A DNA stretch of 64,000 nucleotides from Planctomycetota bacterium. GTDB taxonomy: Bacteria > Planctomycetota > E44-bin39. The position numbers were made by a program, and so were the translations under genes. The stretch covers positions 26,196 through 90,195 of the forward strand of contig SOJX01000118.1 of assembly GCA_004376375.1 (NCBI GenBank), given 5' to 3'. The notes below the pieces were generated by a model. It searched no databases. It saw nothing but the letters and a program-made list of their open reading frames with translations, and was not told the origin of the DNA. Below, one piece after another: positions 35,443 through 44,099 of this stretch. Every line of letters begins with the position of its first letter. The stretch's first letter is position 1.

Positions 35443-36921
35443 CTAGACTGGTTTTAGTTCCTGCCGGCTCGTTTTTCGATACAAACTCATGTAGCTTTCA
35501 GCAGATCGGCTCCAGGAAAAATCCTGCTTCATGCCCCCGGCCTGGAGTCCGTTATACGCCGTCCTGTTCTCTCTGAACATCTGGACCGCGTTCTTAATAC
35601 ACCCTAACAGCGCATTCGGCGTCGCCTTGTTGAAAACGAATCCGTTTGCACGACCTCGATGCAGACTGGCCGGCGTCGCATGAACGACGGTATCGGCAAG
35701 GCCGCCCGTGCTTCGAACAATGGGAATTGTCCCGTACTTAAGCGAATACATCTGGTTCAAGCCGCACGGCTCAAACCTCGAGGGCATAAGAAAAAAATCC
35801 GCGCCGGCCTCGATCTGATGGGCAAGGGCGTTGTCGTAAGCAATAACGGCTGCGGCCTGTTTCGGATATTCTTCCGCAAGTTCGCGAAGCTGCAGCTCGT
35901 AGTTTTCCTCGCCTGACCCCAGAATCACCAGTTGCACGCCCATCGCCATGAGTTTCGGAAAAATATCCGCGACAAGGTCCACGCCTTTCTGCTCGACAAG
36001 CCGGGTAATCATACCCAGAATCGGAATGTTCGCATCTTCATCCAGGCCAAGGCGCCGCTGCAGGTCGGCTTTACATATAACCTTACCGCCCAAATCGCCC
36101 GCGGAATAGTTGGCGGCGGTAAACTTGTCGGTTCCCGGGTTCCATTCCGTATAATCCACACCGTTCAGTATCCCGGTTAAATCGTCAGCACGCTCCAAAA
36201 GCACTCCCTCAAGCCCGCAACCGAGCTCTTCGGTCTGAATCTCCCTGGCGTAACGCTTTGAGACCGTCGTAACGGCATCGGCGTAAACGATGCCGCCTTT
36301 GAGGAAATTAATCTTGCCGTAGAATTCCAATCGCTTCCAGTGGAACAGCGACCAGTCCAGGCCGGTCAGGTCCATGTCGAAATGCCAGAATAAACCCTGG
36401 TAACTCAGATTGTGGATCGTAAGGATTGAGCGCACACCGGAAAGCTCGGCCCGGTCAGCGTAAAGCGTCTTGAGATAAACCGGGACAAGCGCACTCTGCC
36501 AGTCGTTTACGTGTACAACGTCGACGTTCAGACCATTGGCGATAATAAATTCCAGGACCGCACGTGAGAAGAAAATAAACCGCATCGCGTTATCGGGATA
36601 GGGGACCCCGTCCGAGGTGTAAAGCTCCTCGCGTCCGTACAGTTCCGGCGCGTCCAGAAGGAAGACCGGTACTTTCGTTTCCGGCAGGCGTGTTTTGTAT
36701 ACGGCTCCATTGACGACGTCATTACCCATGGTAACCTGGAAACGGGCACCGGTATCCTCGAGGTTGTGAACGGTGCGCCGCGCCGCCGAATAAAACGGCA
36801 TAAAGAGCGAAACGTCCGCTCCCTGCGCCTGAAGCTCGGGCACAAGGCTTCCCGCAACGTCGGCGAGGCCGCCCGTCTTTGCGAATGGAACCACTTCACT
36901 TGAAACGTACAGGACCTTCAT
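35443..36921 (-). CDS. glgA: glycogen synthase
   Basis: The 492-residue GT5 enzyme transfers glucose from ADP-glucose to the growing glycogen chain. It starts at ATG 36921 (MKVLYVSSEVVPFAKTGGLADV), which contains the ADP-glucose-binding KTGGL motif at residues 15-19; the open frame from 36996 would add 25 residues of translated heptamer array and is rejected. The C-terminal Rossmann domain shows SRFEPCGLNQMYSLKYGTIPIV, with the Glu that contacts the sugar. It works with GlgC and the GH57 branching enzyme encoded downstream. Confidence 0.94.
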   Translation of the reverse strand: MKVLYVSSEVVPFAKTGGLADVAGSLVPELQAQGADVSLFMPFYSAARRTVHNLEDTGARFQVTMGNDVVNGAVYKTRLPETKVPVFLLDAPELYGREELYTSDGVPYPDNAMRFIFFSRAVLEFIIANGLNVDVVHVNDWQSALVPVYLKTLYADRAELSGVRSILTIHNLSYQGLFWHFDMDLTGLDWSLFHWKRLEFYGKINFLKGGIVYADAVTTVSKRYAREIQTEELGCGLEGVLLERADDLTGILNGVDYTEWNPGTDKFTAANYSAGDLGGKVICKADLQRRLGLDEDANIPILGMITRLVEQKGVDLVADIFPKLMAMGVQLVILGSGEENYELQLRELAEEYPKQAAAVIAYDNALAHQIEAGADFFLMPSRFEPCGLNQMYSLKYGTIPIVRSTGGLADTVVHATPASLHRGRANGFVFNKATPNALLGCIKNAVQMFRENRTAYNGLQAGGMKQDFSWSRSAESYMSLYRKTSRQELKPV

Positions 36922-36931
36922 AATAAGTTTC

Positions 36932-37022
36932 GAGTTTCGAGTTACGAGTTTCGAGTTACGAGTAAAAACATAATCACGGTTTCCTTTACTCGGCACTCGG
37001 CACTCGGTACTCGGTACTTCTT
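36932..37022. repeat. 7-base-period array (gagtttc/gagttac with actcgg partner)
   Basis: Heptamers gagtttc, gagttac, gagtttc, gagttac run from 36932 to 36963. The opposite-strand type actcggc, actcggc, actcggt, actcggt, acttctt runs from 36988 to 37022. The arms are only partly complementary. It sits between galT and glgA and is read in frame as a false GlgA extension. Confidence 0.85.
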
Positions 37023-37023
37023 A

Positions 37024-38022
37024 TCATGCCTCAATCTGACCGAGAAACTCGGCCGCGTCTTCCGGAGTAACAGGATTAATGTAAAACCCCGTACCCCACT
37101 CGAACCCGGCGACCTTCGTAAGCCTGGGAATGATTTCAATATGCCAGTGGTAATATGGCAACTCACCCTGATCAAAGGGCGACGTATGAATAACGTAGTT
37201 GTAAGGCGGCATCTCGAGTGTGACCTCAATTTTTTTCAAAGTCCGCTTCAACGTCTCTGCAAGGTCTTCAATCTCGACTTTCTGGATGTTCTCAAAACAG
37301 GATGAATGCCGTTTCGGAACAATCCATGTTTCGAACGGGAACCGCGCGGCAAAGGGCGAAAAGGAGATGTAATGCTCTGTTTCGAGCACCACCCGCTTGC
37401 GGTCCGCCGCTTCCTGAATTATCATGTCGCAGAATATGCATCGGCCGCGGTAATTGTAAAAGCGCCTGCCGCCCTCCATCTCCGCATTCACGGTGCGGGG
37501 AACAATCGGCATGACGATAAGCTGAGTATGGGCATGCTCGAGAGAGGCACCGGCCGCCATTCCCACGTTTTTGAATAACAGGCCGTAACTGAATCGACTG
37601 TCCTTTTTCAGGTCAATCATTCGATCGCGATAGGCCCATAGAACCTCGACCATGTGCTCGTTGGACAGTTCCGTGTTTGTAACGATGTGGTCCGGCGATT
37701 CGATTATCACTTCATGCGCGCCGATGCCGTTCATAAGGTCGTAAATGCCGTCCCCTTTTTTTCCAAGACCTCCCTCAATGCGAAGCGCGGGAAACTTGTT
37801 GGGTACGACCCGCACCCTCCAGCCGGGTGTATTCGGCCGCGAGTCGCGCGTCCTGTACGCCAGTATCTCCGGCGGGGTCTTATCTTCAAATCCCTTGCAA
37901 AACGGACAAAAACCCTTCCTGCTCTCCTGCTTTTCAGTGCGGAAATCTCTCGGGCGCTTCACTCTCTCGGTTGCAATAATAACCCAACGCCCGATAATGG
38001 GGTCGCGTCGCAGTTCAGGCAT
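37024..38022 (-). CDS. galT: galactose-1-phosphate uridylyltransferase family protein
   Basis: The 332-residue GalT-type enzyme of the HIT superfamily exchanges UMP between UDP-glucose and galactose-1-phosphate. The zinc ligands [12 protein letters not shown] are near the N-terminus and the nucleophile region is [14 protein letters not shown] (HxHxQ), so the active site looks intact. In this setting, between glgA and GH57 genes, it might use another sugar phosphate or feed galactose carbon into glucose-1-phosphate for glycogen. It starts 10 bases before an 8-base-period array and is probably part of the same long transcript as glgA. Confidence 0.9.
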   Translation of the reverse strand: MPELRRDPIIGRWVIIATERVKRPRDFRTEKQESRKGFCPFCKGFEDKTPPEILAYRTRDSRPNTPGWRVRVVPNKFPALRIEGGLGKKGDGIYDLMNGIGAHEVIIESPDHIVTNTELSNEHMVEVLWAYRDRMIDLKKDSRFSYGLLFKNVGMAAGASLEHAHTQLIVMPIVPRTVNAEMEGGRRFYNYRGRCIFCDMIIQEAADRKRVVLETEHYISFSPFAARFPFETWIVPKRHSSCFENIQKVEIEDLAETLKRTLKKIEVTLEMPPYNYVIHTSPFDQGELPYYHWHIEIIPRLTKVAGFEWGTGFYINPVTPEDAAEFLGQIEA

Positions 38023-38039
38023 TTCAATAACCGTCCTTT

Positions 38040-38137
38040 GGTCTTTTGGTCATTCGGTCATTCGGTCACTCGGTCATTTGGTCATCCGGTCTTTTCTTGA
38101 CCGAGGGACCGAAAGACCAAGGGACCAACAGACCGAG
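38040..38137. repeat. 8-base-period inverted array (ggtcattc/gaccgaaa)
   Basis: Seven octamers of ggtcNNNN type (38040-38095) are followed after 3 bases by five of the complementary gaccNNNN type (38099-38137). The period is 8, unlike the 7 of the other arrays, but the design is the same: variable units with a fixed core and an inverted partner. It fills most of the gap between the third GH57 gene and galT. Confidence 0.85.
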
Positions 38138-38139
38138 AT

Positions 38140-40308
38140 TCAAAGCGTCCAGCGTTCTTCCTCGTACAGCTCATCCGGAACGACGAACGAAATCGGCGTA
38201 ACGAGCGGGGCCTTTTCGATCTCACGTCCGCCGGACCGAATTATAACGTAAAACGAAGCCTCCATCCCGGGCTTGAAACCCATCTCATGAAACGGTACGG
38301 AAATCTCGAAAATATCTCCAAGAATCGCCTCGCCGGCAATATGCTCGCCATGTTCGCTTTCAATTATCGTTACGGTTGAGCCGCGAGCGCCCTTGATAGT
38401 CAGGGGATGAGGCTTTACAAACTCCAAGATGAACTGCGAATTCTCTTCATCAAGAAGGTGGCGGTAGTCTTTTACAAAATCCACGCGCAACACGAACCGC
38501 TCGAGATCAAAGCCGAAATGCACTTCCTTGATGATATCCTGCCCCCGCACCATCGCGCCGCGGTTTTCAAGCGCGTTATATACGCCGGCCCCGAGCCATT
38601 CGAAAAAACTCGTAACCTTGCCGTCCACTTTCACGCTGATGAACCCGGTCGGCTCGGAAAAAAGAATCCTCTGCGCGCCGGAGGCAATCGGCTCGTTAAG
38701 CAGCCAGGGCGGTTCATCGCCGAGAAGGATATAAACGTTCTTCAGGTGCTGTCTGAAGAGGCGATCGAACTCCAGATCGTATTCCGACGATTTGTCGTCG
38801 CCGTACCACCAGAACCAGTCCGAACCCTCCGCAATATAGAGCTCCTCCCATGCCCGGGAGAGCGTCCCGGCATCGACGCGTCCTTCTTTCTCAACGCTCT
38901 GGAGATGCCTTCTGGTTTCAAAAAGGCGCTCCCACCCGCGCCTGTCTTCATCATGCCCGGCCCAGATTGCAAAGTTCGCGCCTATCCAGCTGCCGGCAAA
39001 AAGCCGCTCGAGGCGTTCCCGGGGAGGATGCTCCGCCAGGTAATCCGACACGGTGGTGGACCGGGCCGGTTTTCCGGATTCAAGCATCGAATAAAACGCA
39101 TCCAGAAACGCGACGCCCTGGTCGGGAAAATACTCCCAGACGTTCTCCCCGTCGAGAATAACCGGTACGAGGTGGTGTCCTGCGCGGCCCTGCCGGGTTA
39201 TTGCCCTGAGATACCCGTTTATATCGTCAACTGCGCCGGCAACCGGAATCCGCTGGTATTCAAAACCGATTGCATCGGAAATGTAACGGTCCCGGAAAAC
39301 AACCGACAGCTTTCTGCCGCCCTCCTCGACGTAGAAGGGCTGATAAAACTCGTCAGGCTCCTGCATTTTGCGGTGCCCGCCCCGGCCGCACCAGTGTCCG
39401 CCTGAAGCACTCAGAATATCCTCGTCGGTCGCCAGCCACTTAAGGCCTGCGTCGGCGACGAGTGGAATCATTTCCTGCGAAACGGAGCCTTCCGCGGGCC
39501 ACATTCCGCGCGGGGGTCTGCCGAACACTTCTGCATGATATTCGACCGCGCGTCTGACCTGTTCCGATGCATCTTCGGCAGCCGCATCCCAGGTGCCCGG
39601 CATGGGTGTTCCGGGCATCGCCTCGTGTACCGAGTCCCAATTCACCAGCAGGGGCAGAATCGGATGATAGTACGGGGTCGTCGTGAGCTCTATCTGGCCG
39701 CGCTCGGCAAGGCGCCTGTAAAGGGGAATCACCTCGCCCAGACGCTGAACATGCAGCTCAAGCAGCCCGTGCTTTTCCTCTTCCGTGAAGTTCCTTCCCT
39801 TTTCTCCAAGTTCGCGCAGGAACTGGTCTCTTTCAACGTCAAGGGGGTGCATCCACGCGAGATTGAATAAAAGCTGAAGGTCCCGCAGCTCCTGCTCGGA
39901 CATGCTTCGCCGGTTTACGCGAGCATCTTTTACTATGTGTCCCCGCAGTTCCAGCAGCGATTCATAACGCGGGTACCGGCGAACCATTGAGTTCCAGTTC
40001 AGCGCGAAAAAGTTGGCCAGGATATACGCCTTATCCTCAGTATCGAGCGATGCCGGGTCACGTTTGGAAATGACAAAGAACGCGTCCTCAATACGCCCGG
40101 CTGCAAGGTCCTCGATCTGCTTGACTAGAGACGGAACGAAGTTGACCGTTGCGTGCATACCGGGATGGCGCTCCAGCATCAGCCCCATCCCGAGGTAATC
40201 TTTCACGCCGTGCAGCCGGACCCAGGGCAACGAGAGACTGCCCGACACATCATCCGCGTAGTATGGCTGGTGAAAATGCCAGACCAGCGCCAACGCGACG
40301 TCGGACAT
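38140..40308 (-). CDS. GH57 glycoside hydrolase (amylopullulanase-like)
   Basis: This 722-residue GH57 protein starts at ATG 40308 with GGAGG 6 bases upstream, rather than at 40338. The first motif is LALVWHFHQPYYADDVSG. The nucleophile is in RGMWPAEGSVSQEMI and the acid/base in PVILDGENVWEYFPDQG, all as expected for the amylopullulanase-type branch. The C-terminal 220 residues are beta-rich and probably bind glucan. It opens the glycogen island and has its own -10 element at 40371-40376. No signal peptide, so it likely acts on intracellular glycogen. Confidence 0.88.
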   Translation of the reverse strand: MSDVALALVWHFHQPYYADDVSGSLSLPWVRLHGVKDYLGMGLMLERHPGMHATVNFVPSLVKQIEDLAAGRIEDAFFVISKRDPASLDTEDKAYILANFFALNWNSMVRRYPRYESLLELRGHIVKDARVNRRSMSEQELRDLQLLFNLAWMHPLDVERDQFLRELGEKGRNFTEEEKHGLLELHVQRLGEVIPLYRRLAERGQIELTTTPYYHPILPLLVNWDSVHEAMPGTPMPGTWDAAAEDASEQVRRAVEYHAEVFGRPPRGMWPAEGSVSQEMIPLVADAGLKWLATDEDILSASGGHWCGRGGHRKMQEPDEFYQPFYVEEGGRKLSVVFRDRYISDAIGFEYQRIPVAGAVDDINGYLRAITRQGRAGHHLVPVILDGENVWEYFPDQGVAFLDAFYSMLESGKPARSTTVSDYLAEHPPRERLERLFAGSWIGANFAIWAGHDEDRRGWERLFETRRHLQSVEKEGRVDAGTLSRAWEELYIAEGSDWFWWYGDDKSSEYDLEFDRLFRQHLKNVYILLGDEPPWLLNEPIASGAQRILFSEPTGFISVKVDGKVTSFFEWLGAGVYNALENRGAMVRGQDIIKEVHFGFDLERFVLRVDFVKDYRHLLDEENSQFILEFVKPHPLTIKGARGSTVTIIESEHGEHIAGEAILGDIFEISVPFHEMGFKPGMEASFYVIIRSGGREIEKAPLVTPISFVVPDELYEEERWTL

Positions 40309-40370
40309 CAAGCCTCCACTCACTGCGGCACAATGCAAACGGACATGCCCTTCACTCGGGGCAATCGCAT

Positions 40371-40376
40371 ATTATA
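40371..40376 (-). promoter_or_regulatory. -10 element for the glycogen island
   Basis: A perfect TATAAT lies on the minus strand 63 bases before the ATG at 40308. No convincing -35 is seen 16-18 bases further upstream, so it may rely on an activator. Confidence 0.4.
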
Positions 40377-40463
40377 CATAAGCTACAGGGACGAAAAATA
40401 GAAAAATCAGGGAAGAAAGAATTTTTTATCTTAGAGAAGGACATCAGGAATACGCCGGGCGGG

Positions 40464-42266
40464 TTATCCGCAAACTTCCCTAACGATACCCATAAACGCT
40501 TCTCCGTATTGCGCGGATTTCGTTTGGCCGACGCCGTGGACGGTGAGGAATCCTTCGCGGGTCACGGGTTTCCGCCGGGCAATGTCGCGCAGGGAAGCGT
40601 CGCTGAAAACGACGTACGGCGGCACGCCCTTATCCTTTGAAATTTTCAGCCTGAGCTCGCGTAGGCGTTCAAAAAGATCCCGGTCAACCCCCTCCCACGA
40701 ATCCAGGTCGAACCCGGAGCGGATGCGTTTTCTCTCTTTCTTCTTCACGGGCTCAAGCAGGTGCGGCGTTTCCCGGCCGCGGATTACCTGCCGCCCCTCA
40801 TCGGTCAATGACAGAGTCTTGTATTCACCGCTTCGCTGGAGACACCCCTGGGAGATAAGCTGCTCGATCCAACCGCGGACCGTCCGGATGTCGAACTCGC
40901 TCAGCAAACCATAGGTACTCAACTCGTCATGCCGGCGGTTGAGGATTTTTTTGTCTCTGGAGCCCCGGAGCACCTGGGCCGTGTAGTGCGCCCCGAAGTT
41001 CTCTTTCAGGCGGATCACACACGAGAGTATTTTCTGGGCAAGTATAAGGGGATCGTCCACTTCTTTGAGGAATTTGAGGCATATGTCGCATGCCGCGCAG
41101 TTGGCGCGCTCGAGTTCCTGCCCGAAATAACGGGAAATTGCCTTATGCCTGCACTCCGCACCCTCGCAGAAAGCATGGATTTCACCGAGCTTCTTTATCG
41201 ACGCCTCCCTGGCGACGGTTTCCGACTTTTCGATTATATACTCCCACATCCGGTAATCCTCGTAGGAGAACAGCAACACGCACTCAGCCTCGAGCCCGTC
41301 ACGGCCCGCGCGCCCACTCTCCTGCTGGTAGTGTTCGAGGCTCTTGGGCATCGCGGCGTGGATGACAAAGCGGACGTTCGACTTGTCGATCCCCATCCCG
41401 AATGCTATCGTGGCGACGATTATCTCCGCGTCCTCGTTGATAAACGCCTCCTGGTTGCGTTTGCGCTCCTCGTCCGGCAGTCCCGCGTGATACGGCCTGA
41501 CGCTGTACCCCTTCTCGACCAGGCGTTCGGCGAGGAAATCAACGTCTTTTCTGCGAATGCAGTAGATGATGCCGCTCTCATTTCTGTGGCGCTCGAGCAC
41601 TTCGCAGACCTGGCCGATCTCGTCCGTGCGCCTCACCATCCTGTACATAAGGTTCGGCCGGTCGAAAGAACCTACATGGAAAACGGGGTCGCTGAGCTTC
41701 AACTGGGCGGCAATGTCGGCGCGCACCTGCTCGGTCGCGGTCGCCGTGTAGGCGTGGACGGCGGTCTTCGGAAACTCTTTTTTCAAGGCAGACAGCCCGC
41801 GGTACTCGGGCCTGAAATCGTGCCCCCACGAGCTGATGCAATGCGCCTCGTCGACGGCGAAAAAGGATACCCGCGCGCGTTTCAGGTAGTCGATGAAACG
41901 GTCGGCCAGCAGGCGCTCCGGCGCGACGTAGAGCAGCTTCAGTTTCCGGGCAATTATCAGCTCATGCACGGCGCGTCTTTCAGCCGCGCTCATCGAGCTG
42001 TTGACGCACCCCGCCGTCACACCGGACTCTTTAAGCGAGTCGACCTGGTCCTTCATCAGCGAGATAAGCGGCGATACCACCACTGCCAGGCCTTCCATAA
42101 CCATCGAGGGAGCCTGGAAGCACAGGCTTTTCCCTCCTCCGGTCGGAAGCACGACCACCGAATCTCTGCCTTCAAGCACGCTTTGGGCGGCCTCATCCTG
42201 CAGAGGGAGGAAATCCTTGAAACCCCAGTGGCGCTGGAGAATGTCTTTCAACGCATCAATAGACAT
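40464..42266 (-). CDS. recQ: ATP-dependent DNA helicase RecQ
   Basis: The 600-residue 3'-5' DNA helicase acts in recombination repair. The Walker A is VVLPTGGGKSLCF (about 39-51), the DEAH box is AVDEAHCISSWGHDFRPEY, and the RecQ zinc site is CEGAECRHKAIS with CAACDIC. A winged-helix (RQC) region and a C-terminal HRDC domain (LRELRLKISKDKGVPPYVVF) complete the standard bacterial RecQ. ATG 42266 is chosen; GTG 42293 would add nine residues. It does not appear functionally linked to its neighbours. Confidence 0.94.
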   Translation of the reverse strand: MSIDALKDILQRHWGFKDFLPLQDEAAQSVLEGRDSVVVLPTGGGKSLCFQAPSMVMEGLAVVVSPLISLMKDQVDSLKESGVTAGCVNSSMSAAERRAVHELIIARKLKLLYVAPERLLADRFIDYLKRARVSFFAVDEAHCISSWGHDFRPEYRGLSALKKEFPKTAVHAYTATATEQVRADIAAQLKLSDPVFHVGSFDRPNLMYRMVRRTDEIGQVCEVLERHRNESGIIYCIRRKDVDFLAERLVEKGYSVRPYHAGLPDEERKRNQEAFINEDAEIIVATIAFGMGIDKSNVRFVIHAAMPKSLEHYQQESGRAGRDGLEAECVLLFSYEDYRMWEYIIEKSETVAREASIKKLGEIHAFCEGAECRHKAISRYFGQELERANCAACDICLKFLKEVDDPLILAQKILSCVIRLKENFGAHYTAQVLRGSRDKKILNRRHDELSTYGLLSEFDIRTVRGWIEQLISQGCLQRSGEYKTLSLTDEGRQVIRGRETPHLLEPVKKKERKRIRSGFDLDSWEGVDRDLFERLRELRLKISKDKGVPPYVVFSDASLRDIARRKPVTREGFLTVHGVGQTKSAQYGEAFMGIVREVCG

Positions 42267-42317
42267 TGTTCCGACATTACGTTCGACCCCCACCTTCGCG
42301 GGGGCAGGCGTTAGACG

Positions 42318-44087
42318 CTATTTGGCGGTGCGGGTGTATACTTTGGACCATTCAAGGAGCCCGAATCGGCCTTCGGCATCTCTGAATGCAAACGGCATCG
42401 AGGGACCGCCGCGGGTTACCGCGAAATGCAGGTGCGCCCCGCTGCACCAGCCGGTAAGGCCGGTGCGGGCTATTTTCTGCCCCTGCTCAACCCGGTCGCC
42501 GAGCTCGGGTATAATTGAATCTTTTTCCAGGTGTACGTAATGGGCTAAGCTTCCGTCATCGTGGCGGATTATCAACTGATTTTCCTTGCCGAAATACTTG
42601 TTCCCGAAACCTCCTTCGTCCGACGATTCGCGATAAGCCACAACCACGCCGGCGCGGGCCGCTACAATCACGACGCCGACCGGCAGTCCGAAATCATATG
42701 CGAAACGCCCGGGCCCTTTATGGCCCCGCTCCGACGAGCCGATTCCGAACGGGTTCGTCAAACCATATTTTTCCCCGACTCGCCACGGAAGAACATATTC
42801 GGCACGATCGCCCGTCTTATGGAGGAACATGTCGAGTTCAAACGAACGCGATGTGCCATCGGCCTGATAAACAACACGCCTGACCGGTCCGACGCCGCGC
42901 GCAATCCATTCCTCCGCGACAAGCTCATCCTTCTGCCGCGTCTCGATTTTCAGGGCAAGATACGGAATCAACCGCGCCGTCACGATTTCGGGGCCGACAA
43001 CTTTGCGGGTAAAGCCGCCGCCCGCCTCCCATGTCTTTCCTATTGTAAGCGGAAAATCGTAGACTTTTCCCGTTTCGAAGAGCGGCGTTCGAGGGCCTAT
43101 CACTCTCCGCGTTGAACCCTTACTGATAACGCCGTACGCCCGCGGCTTACCCTCCCACACGCCGTTGTAGTAGTCGAGAACGCCGGGGCTGCATAATCTC
43201 AATCCTTCAAAAACATTGTCGCCGACCTGCCAGAGAGCAACCTGGCCGGGAGTCATGGGAATCTCGTCCGATTTGATTTCGGTAAGGGCGGGTGAAAGCT
43301 GATCCGAGCGGTCCGGACCGCGGGTGAAAGAGACCAGTTCCGCAACGGTTCGGCGCTTTACGTTTCCGTCGTCGGTAATGGATTTTACAACTCCGACTCC
43401 CTTCGCATACCACTTTCTGGTCCGTATGTTATCCCAGTTCTCCGCCTGCTCGGGTGGGGCATTTTCAGTCTTCTTTTTCACTTCAACTCTCATGCACTGG
43501 AACGTCCCGGCAGGAACCGTGACTTCCTCCTCCGCCGTCACGGAATAATGCCAACGCGTTGTAAACTGATGTTTCTTCTCAACGCCCCAGATGCCGGGAA
43601 TATCGCCTGAATGCCACCTGGAGCCGAGCTTGAAGGGGAACTCGATTATCCTCACCGGAACCCACTTCGAGAGATAAACCCCGTCATTCTTGATCGGGGA
43701 GTCGCCCTTGAGTTCCCATGCGTAGATTACATATGCAAAATTCTCATAAGCGCTCCCGCTCTTTCGAAAATACGAATAACGATGGTTTATACAGCGAAGC
43801 TGCACCTGCTTGACCTCGCCGTCCATCTCCATTTTCGCGCTGCCCGATATACTCAGATAATCCGGGTCTTCTTTTTTCCAGTCCGAATTTTCGAAATAGA
43901 CGCGGTATACGGCCCTGAAACCTTTCTCCGTCGGAATGTCCTTCGATTCAAAAACCAGGTTCCATTTCGACTTTTCGATTGTCTGGACTTCAGTCCGGGC
44001 GGGGCGGCATCGTACCGCGATTACGAAAACGCCGAGGGAAAGAGCCAGAAAAGAAAAGATAACGAGAATTCTGTTCCTGCATTGCAT
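42318..44087 (-). CDS. M23 family metallopeptidase with large N-terminal extracytoplasmic region
   Basis: At 589 residues it has an N-terminal signal or anchor helix (NRILVIFSFLALSLGVFVIAV), then about 400 residues with two copies of a DUF-like beta domain (KYDF... and PVRIIEFPFKLGSRWHSGD). The C-terminal 150 residues are an M23/LytM-like peptidase, with GHKGPGRFAYDFG, HYVHLEKDSIIPELGDRV and the zinc-binding GAHLHF. It probably cuts peptidoglycan cross-links or another Gly-rich peptide outside the cytoplasmic membrane. The HLH motif is intact; the first His/Asp pair is spaced unusually. It is 12 bases from the GT-C gene upstream and 51 bases before recQ. Confidence 0.83.
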   Translation of the reverse strand: MQCRNRILVIFSFLALSLGVFVIAVRCRPARTEVQTIEKSKWNLVFESKDIPTEKGFRAVYRVYFENSDWKKEDPDYLSISGSAKMEMDGEVKQVQLRCINHRYSYFRKSGSAYENFAYVIYAWELKGDSPIKNDGVYLSKWVPVRIIEFPFKLGSRWHSGDIPGIWGVEKKHQFTTRWHYSVTAEEEVTVPAGTFQCMRVEVKKKTENAPPEQAENWDNIRTRKWYAKGVGVVKSITDDGNVKRRTVAELVSFTRGPDRSDQLSPALTEIKSDEIPMTPGQVALWQVGDNVFEGLRLCSPGVLDYYNGVWEGKPRAYGVISKGSTRRVIGPRTPLFETGKVYDFPLTIGKTWEAGGGFTRKVVGPEIVTARLIPYLALKIETRQKDELVAEEWIARGVGPVRRVVYQADGTSRSFELDMFLHKTGDRAEYVLPWRVGEKYGLTNPFGIGSSERGHKGPGRFAYDFGLPVGVVIVAARAGVVVAYRESSDEGGFGNKYFGKENQLIIRHDDGSLAHYVHLEKDSIIPELGDRVEQGQKIARTGLTGWCSGAHLHFAVTRGGPSMPFAFRDAEGRFGLLEWSKVYTRTAK

Positions 44088-44099
44088 GACACTGCTCCG

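Noticed and set aside
38407..39405. 332-codon open frame on the plus strand
   Set aside because: It mirrors the GH57 gene at 38140-40308, which has full catalytic motifs.
42283..42310. GC-rich hairpin near the recQ start as a regulatory element
   Set aside because: cccccacc...ggggg can pair, but there is no T run and it coincides with an alternative start; support is too weak.
40929..42314. 461-codon open frame on the plus strand
   Set aside because: It is antisense to recQ, whose helicase motifs are intact.
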